From positions 4,934,858-4,998,857 of the forward strand of contig OZ004598.1 in NCBI GenBank assembly GCA_963924555.1: a stretch of DNA of 64,000 nt, given 5' to 3'. This DNA comes from Crambe crambe (Eukaryota > Porifera > Demospongiae > Poecilosclerida > Crambeidae). Both the position numbers and the translations under genes were made by a program. Positions 58,783 to 64,000 of the stretch are shown here, piece by piece. The first letter of the stretch is position 1, and each line of letters begins with the position of its first letter. Below the pieces are notes generated by a model. It ran no database searches. It was not told the origin of the DNA and saw only the letters and a program-made list of their open reading frames with translations.

Positions 58783-61200
58783 TCATTGATCATAGCTACA
58801 ATATTCATTGAATATCGTGGTTCCAGTGGTGCCACCTGAGTTTGTTTGTTGCTGCCCAATAAGATCTGAGGCCTTACAGGTAGATATTGTGCATGTGGAG
58901 GTCTTACGTGCTTGTGAAATGAGATTCACACCGGATATCACAGTCCCATTTGAGTGTTGACGTTTTCGTTTGACCAAGTTCCATCTGTAGTAGAAAGTCG
59001 GTATAGTCTTCGGCAGGAATAGGCAAAATTGACACACAGCTGCTACAGCCAGATCACTCAAGACATTGCACACATATGCTCCAATATTTACCCCTACAGT
59101 AACAAGTATCAGCCACAATGGGATAGTGGTACAGAGAATGATGCACACGCTGAAGATAAACACGTTGACTTTCTTTGTGTCTTTGAAATTCTTTCTCTTT
59201 ATGTGTCGTGTTTGGACCGCAAGGAATATCGCCATGGCCATGACCACACCAATCAAAGAGAGAGAGATCGTTAGCCACACACCCATTGAATTGCTTGAAC
59301 AGTAGGTATTTACAAGGTAGTAAGGTGGATGAGCAGAAGAGATGTAGTTTTCATCTGTGAGCTGGTGAAGTGGATCCACTACCATCCATATCACGAGGAA
59401 AGTCACCATTACGGAATTAGCGAGAATTATGTAGAGAAAGAGGTATTTATCTGACCATAATTTACTGGTTGAGTGATATGAGCGAAAGACATGGAAGATT
59501 CTCAACAACCGCAGTAACAATGTCACGAATATGAGATTAAGTCCTATGATGAAGAACCAGACTTGAGAATTGCACGTTATGGAGAAGACTGTGGGATTGT
59601 TCGGTACGATCAGTACTTGAACCGTTTGCATAATTGGAGAAAGGCACATGAGAAAACATCCAATTAGAATCAGCAAGCTCAAAAAGTAACTCCCTGATCT
59701 TATTTCTGGTTGTCTTTTCCAATAAGTGATTGAAACTGCATTGAAGAGGATGAGAAGGAAAAGAATCGAATCGCATATGATCACAATTATCCCTAGCCAT
59801 TGTGGTATTGTATCGTAGAGAATATCGAATCTATCACCAGGGACGGCGCTTTTGTCAAAGTCATTCATGAACTCGATACTCTTATTGTACGAGTTGAATA
59901 CACCAATCAGAACCTGCGACCCGTTCCTCACTTGATAAATCTCAACAAAAGTCTGAACTTCTTGCTGATTCCCAAACTGAACTAGACCAGATGCACCATT
60001 AAATGAGACACCCTTCAGTTCCTTTGCTAATTCCTCTTTGATTCTAGCGTAGTACTCTACTCCATTCTCCTTATAGGAACTATTGATAAAATTAACTGAA
60101 CCATTAGATTCATTAAGGGCCAAAGCATACGCCCATACCTGATCATATAGTGTGTTTGCATACACATTATCCTCGAGATCCATTCCTGTCTGACTGGCTA
60201 ACTTATTGAGTTCTCTGACATATTCTTCGTGGAATTCCTCATAGGTTATCCCTGAAATGAGAACAGTGTCCTTCGGAGAAAATAGTCTATACTGAAGCAG
60301 AAAAACGCCTTCAAGAGCTTTTCTCATCTCTTCTTGAGTGCAATCCACTTTCGTTAGAAGTATTTGAGAGAGAGAGCGTTCGTGGAGGGTATAGACATAT
60401 CCCGGCCACAGGAAGTTCTTTTTGTATGCTCCACACATGATAGTTGCAGCTTCACCCTCGGTGATTGAAAAATAGCCAATCCTGGCTTCTTCTTCATTGA
60501 TTATATCAAATATCTCAGATATTGCACTGATTTGAGGTAGTACAGGTACTTTGGCTATCAGTTCCTTATCACTTTCAGAATAAATGAGTTTCACAAAATC
60601 AGAAGCAGTGCTTTGGAAATAAAAACCCAACGAGTCGTGCAGGAGATTTATTCTCTTCCAATGAAACTCATTCATCATTCCAATCATAGCCTCGTTGAAG
60701 ACTGTGGAGGAAGCAATTGTGTGAAAGAGGCTGGGGAGGAGTGGATTATCACGGTGTAAAGGTGATGTAGAAGCAGCCAATTGGACAAAGCCTGCCAGGT
60801 TTGCAATTGGTGCTATGATATCGGTGACAGTGGAACAATATAATCCCACTATACCCAATACACATGTCTTTTTCGGACCTAAAATCTCTGCATATAAATG
60901 AAACAGTCCTTCTACGATGATACTCCGGCCACAAGCTTCGGAAGGAACGTCAATCACTTCCAACTTGTAGTCTTGGAGGAGATCCAAGCGATCATTGATG
61001 TGTTTCGCAGCAAGATGTCCAGCTGGAATCAGCTCAAATGCTTTATCCCATCCAGCAAATGTTCCATTATTCGGAAATGGAACCACATTCAGCAGATAGA
61101 GGGTTTCACACAAAGATAAATCTGAAGATCCAATCTGCTGTTTGCTGTAGCTGATGCAATTGATAAGCAAGAGAACTGCTATCGATCCTTTATAGTCCAT
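58783..61200 (-). CDS. Family C GPCR, GABA-B receptor-like, intronless
   Basis: The protein has 805 residues from the ATG at 61200. A signal peptide (MDYKGSIAVLLLINCISYS) supports this start; an upstream in-frame GTG at 61257 is not used. Residues about 30-460 form a periplasmic-binding-type Venus flytrap (ANF-receptor) domain, with NVYANTLYDQVWAYALALN and FNGASGLVQFG as recognisable family blocks. No Cys-rich domain separates it from the membrane, as in GABA-B receptors. Seven helices follow (about 470-725), with RIFHVFRSYHSTSKLWSDKY in loop 2 and TRHIKRKNFKDTKK in loop 3. The tail is Ser/Thr-rich. It should bind a small ligand outside the cell and activate a G protein; the ligand is unknown. 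It is tandem to a close paralogue at 62332. Confidence 0.92.
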   Translation of the reverse strand: MDYKGSIAVLLLINCISYSKQQIGSSDLSLCETLYLLNVVPFPNNGTFAGWDKAFELIPAGHLAAKHINDRLDLLQDYKLEVIDVPSEACGRSIIVEGLFHLYAEILGPKKTCVLGIVGLYCSTVTDIIAPIANLAGFVQLAASTSPLHRDNPLLPSLFHTIASSTVFNEAMIGMMNEFHWKRINLLHDSLGFYFQSTASDFVKLIYSESDKELIAKVPVLPQISAISEIFDIINEEEARIGYFSITEGEAATIMCGAYKKNFLWPGYVYTLHERSLSQILLTKVDCTQEEMRKALEGVFLLQYRLFSPKDTVLISGITYEEFHEEYVRELNKLASQTGMDLEDNVYANTLYDQVWAYALALNESNGSVNFINSSYKENGVEYYARIKEELAKELKGVSFNGASGLVQFGNQQEVQTFVEIYQVRNGSQVLIGVFNSYNKSIEFMNDFDKSAVPGDRFDILYDTIPQWLGIIVIICDSILFLLILFNAVSITYWKRQPEIRSGSYFLSLLILIGCFLMCLSPIMQTVQVLIVPNNPTVFSITCNSQVWFFIIGLNLIFVTLLLRLLRIFHVFRSYHSTSKLWSDKYLFLYIILANSVMVTFLVIWMVVDPLHQLTDENYISSAHPPYYLVNTYCSSNSMGVWLTISLSLIGVVMAMAIFLAVQTRHIKRKNFKDTKKVNVFIFSVCIILCTTIPLWLILVTVGVNIGAYVCNVLSDLAVAAVCQFCLFLPKTIPTFYYRWNLVKRKRQHSNGTVISGVNLISQARKTSTCTISTCKASDLIGQQQTNSGGTTGTTIFNEYCSYDQ

Positions 61201-62331
61201 AGCTATCACATCTGCTGGCGGTAACTGAACATAACTACGGTACGTGGCTAGTATCACTATGCAAGCTATGCTTCGGCCTAGCTATGAATTCTATTAACTA
61301 AGTATACTTTCACATATTTTGTGGTTTCGCGTGACAGGTGTTTATTTGAAGTTCACAGTCACACCCCCCACAAAAGGCTAGGAGAAAACTATTACACCCC
61401 ACAAGAAGAATTTGATTTTGCCTATTACCTTTGACCTGCCAAAGATTGCATGAACACTGATGCAGATTATTTTACAGGGGCTGATACAGAGAGGGTGAAA
61501 TGGGTGACTTATCACCCCCACTGCCTAATGCTTCTGTGGTCAATGAAAAAGTAGGTATGGCCACTGAAATTACGTGAATTTAGCGCGCGAAATTTAGTTG
61601 TCACCCCTCTTTCTGGATCAGCCCCGGTAATTTAGTTAGTCGGAACAGATATTCCATTATTCTTGCTTGCATGGGGAACCAAGCCAGTTTACAGTGGACA
61701 TTGAATAAAAGGTGCATGACCAGTCCATTATGTCACAAAGCATGCATGTCTATTGTTGCAGCAGATCAAATATCAAAAGAAAGGCATACTTGCCAACCCC
61801 CTCAAGTCACTTCTCTGGATCTGGGATGAATTTGAATTTATTTCCCTGGATGAAATTGATTTTGTCATGATGTTATGTTGATGTATCTTGGATACATGCA
61901 AACATAGGCTTCATGGTAATGTAGCCATTGTCTAACCTATTAAAGACCACCTAGACAATAATGATATTTTTTAAATGTTCCCTGGATTTTTCTGTTGTTT
62001 CCTGGATGTTTGGATTTGACACCCAATCCCTGGGAAATCTGGATGGTTGGTATGTATGGAAAGGTGCAATCTTCACTACTGAACATGGCCCTTACAGGGC
62101 TGTAGATTAGTAGCTTCTAACCAGACCTAACAAGGCATAAAGATAAAGAGCTTTCCAGTAATTCTAGATGGATCTTGTGGCCAACCATACTGGAAGCCAG
62201 ATGTGGTTACCTTATATGGTAGAGCAGCCATCATGGGATTAATTATTTAGGTAGTTTGTGGCTATAATTGGGGAACGAAAAAGAGAGTAATAAAATAACC
62301 TGAACCGTATACTACTGTGTGATAATCCAAG
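61201..62331. other. Intergenic region between the two family C receptors
   Basis: No gene or repeat recognised. It must hold the promoter of the 58783-61200 receptor and the 3' UTR of the next one. A diverged direct repeat containing CCTGGAT is present at about 61850 and 61980. Confidence 0.5.
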
Positions 62332-64000
62332 TTAGAATTTGATTAGTTTAACTGACTGCTGTTTTTTGAAACTCGTGCCGTTTGTAATCATCGAAACACC
62401 ACTGGATATATTGTAGCGTTTTTTTGCCTCTTTCGGACTGAAAATTGCAGGGATTATTTTTGGCATGAATAGAAATAGCTGGCTGAATAGCGACATACAG
62501 AAATAAGCGAGCCAGCTACAGATATAAGCTGCTATGGTTATGCCCACAAGTCGCAAAATGTATGAGAGTGTGATCAAGAAAACAAAAGTGACGCAGACAC
62601 TGAAGGCATATATAGTGATTTTCTTCGTATCCTTGAAATGCTTTCGTTTGATGTGCCGTGTTAGGAAAGCGAGAACTGAAACTGTAACCAACATTGCTCC
62701 TATCCAGGCATAGATAAGGATAATCCATAGGCTTAAGCAATGAGATTGCTTTTCTATATAAGGAGAAAGAGTGAATTTGAATTGTTTATCGATCTTATAT
62801 TCCTGGTCTGCTGTTGTATATATAATAAGCATGACCACTGTCACTAAAGAGGTGAGAGCAATATAGAGAAGGACGTAAGTGTCAGACCAAAATTTCCCTG
62901 TAGAACGAAAGGAGCGAAAGACGTGAAAAACCCTCGCCAACCGAAAAAGGAGAGCTGCAAAAATGATGCCGATTCCTCCAATGGAAAGCCATACCTCCAA
63001 ATAGCAGAGACCGGAACTCACTTGAGGATTTTTGATGTCAGCCATCACGAGAACTGTGCTGATGATTGGTCCTGCAGACATTAAGATACAGCCCAACGAA
63101 ATCACCATGCTCACTTTTATGCTGGTTGACTTGACTTCAGGTCTATCTCTCAAATATATGAGTGCTATAGCATTGAATACTATCAATATGATTAAAACAG
63201 CCTGGCAAATCAGCACGAAACTTCCAAGCACTTTTGGTATCATGTAAGACTTGACATCAAACGTTGCAGGCAGTATTGGTAACAATAAGCTAGCACTGGA
63301 ACGCTGGAAGGTGTTATTGTACACATTGAATACCCCAACCTGGATTAGACTCCCATTTTGGACTTGGAAAATGTTTGCAGAAGTCTTCACCTCTCGACTC
63401 TGATTCTTAAAGTTAATCCTGCCTGAGGCACCTTGGAAGTCCACGTCTAGAAATTCTTCAGTCAAAATTTCCCTGATATTTGGAGTATCTTGAATTTGGG
63501 TTTTATGTAGTGCACCAATTCTATCCAAAGAGTAATTCATGGCTAGAGCAAAAGCCCATACCTGGTCATAAAGAGGATTTGCAAACAGTGTTCCATTATC
63601 AGAGAGATTCAATGCTTCCCAATACTCACTATATGACATTCCCGAGTACAGAGTCTTGTGATCATCAACCTTCAAGTCATAATTCGAGAAAAAAGCTCCT
63701 TCTAATGCCATTTCCATGTCCGTGCTTGTACACTTGATATCATCATCATCACTCTCATTGATAATATCTTGTAGTTCATGTCCGTGAATAATATATATGT
63801 ATGTTGGCCATACTCGTTTTTCCATATGTGCTCTACATAAAACAGAAGCAATCGTTTTCTCACTGGCAGTGAAGTACACCACCCTGGATTCATTGAATTT
63901 TCTGAACAGGTAAGGCACTTCATCCTTCACAGTTTCATACGCTATGGGAAAGTCCATAACTTTAAGTCCCTCCTCTTTACTGAGATTCAAAAATCGTTCA
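62332..64000 (-). CDS. Family C GPCR, GABA-B receptor-like, N-terminus off the right edge
   Basis: The frame is open from the right edge to the stop at 62332, about 556 codons. Only the second half of the Venus flytrap domain is present (NPLYDQVWAFALAMNYS, DFQGASGRINF, EVKTSANIFQVQNGS). The complete seven-helix region follows, with LARVFHVFRSFRSTGKFWSD and LTRHIKRKHFKDTKK at the same places as in the neighbouring receptor. The short tail (SGVSMITNGTSFKKQQ) aligns with the start of the other receptor's tail. It is clearly a tandem duplicate that has diverged substantially. No introns in the visible part. Ligand and G-protein partner are unknown. Confidence 0.92.
   Translation of the reverse strand, partial: ERFLNLSKEEGLKVMDFPIAYETVKDEVPYLFRKFNESRVVYFTASEKTIASVLCRAHMEKRVWPTYIYIIHGHELQDIINESDDDDIKCTSTDMEMALEGAFFSNYDLKVDDHKTLYSGMSYSEYWEALNLSDNGTLFANPLYDQVWAFALAMNYSLDRIGALHKTQIQDTPNIREILTEEFLDVDFQGASGRINFKNQSREVKTSANIFQVQNGSLIQVGVFNVYNNTFQRSSASLLLPILPATFDVKSYMIPKVLGSFVLICQAVLIILIVFNAIALIYLRDRPEVKSTSIKVSMVISLGCILMSAGPIISTVLVMADIKNPQVSSGLCYLEVWLSIGGIGIIFAALLFRLARVFHVFRSFRSTGKFWSDTYVLLYIALTSLVTVVMLIIYTTADQEYKIDKQFKFTLSPYIEKQSHCLSLWIILIYAWIGAMLVTVSVLAFLTRHIKRKHFKDTKKITIYAFSVCVTFVFLITLSYILRLVGITIAAYICSWLAYFCMSLFSQLFLFMPKIIPAIFSPKEAKKRYNISSGVSMITNGTSFKKQQSVKLIKF

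Overview
The window is animal nuclear DNA from an early-branching lineage, most likely a sponge (demosponge-like). Genes are split by short to medium GT-AG introns and are metazoan-specific: two nuclear receptors, a heterotrimeric G-protein alpha subunit, a TRPA-type channel, GABA-B-like family C receptors, an SLC17 transporter and an SLC47/MATE transporter. Non-coding DNA is rich in microsatellites, minisatellites and small inverted-repeat elements. The organism call is inference: family C receptor expansion and very few nuclear receptors fit sponges, but a placozoan or other non-bilaterian is not excluded.

Layout, left to right. (1) 885-6720, minus: USP10-type deubiquitinase, C-terminal end off the left edge. 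(2) 7282-10896, plus: intronless 1204-residue TRPA-like channel, head-to-head with USP10. (3) 11038-13546, minus: complete eight-exon OTUD6-type OTU deubiquitinase, tail-to-tail with the TRPA gene. (4) 13750-21748, plus: eight-exon SLC17 (SLC17A9-like) transporter, head-to-head with OTUD6 and carrying a degenerate AIG1/GIMAP-like GTPase ORF in intron 1. (5) 22125-31168, plus: eight-exon G alpha i/o-type subunit. (6) 31709-37998, minus: nuclear receptor (NR-A) with an enlarged DNA-binding domain and a very long hinge. (7) 41437-44239, plus: second nuclear receptor (NR-B), NR2-like, divergent from NR-A, with a candidate internal TATA promoter. (8) 44240-51807: 7.5 kb with no recognisable gene, holding tandem duplications and a large foldback. 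(9) 51808-53418, minus: TMEM143/DUF3754-like protein. (10) 53652-58332, minus: about 18-exon MATE transporter with a 14-nt microexon. (11) 58783-61200 and 62332-64000, minus: two intronless GABA-B-like receptors, the second running off the right edge.

The spliced models were assembled by hand. For USP10, OTUD6, SLC17, G alpha, NR-A, NR-B and TMEM143 all intron phases agree across the exons listed, and total lengths are in frame. Functionally the genes are a mixed neighbourhood, not an operon-like system. The strongest unusual points are NR-A's enlarged zinc-finger loops and roughly 530-residue hinge, the divergent NR pair, the conserved FGxF and PAM2 motifs in USP10, the intronic degenerate GTPase, several small inverted-repeat element families and a recurrent 10-11-mer (TGGTAAAGGG(T)).
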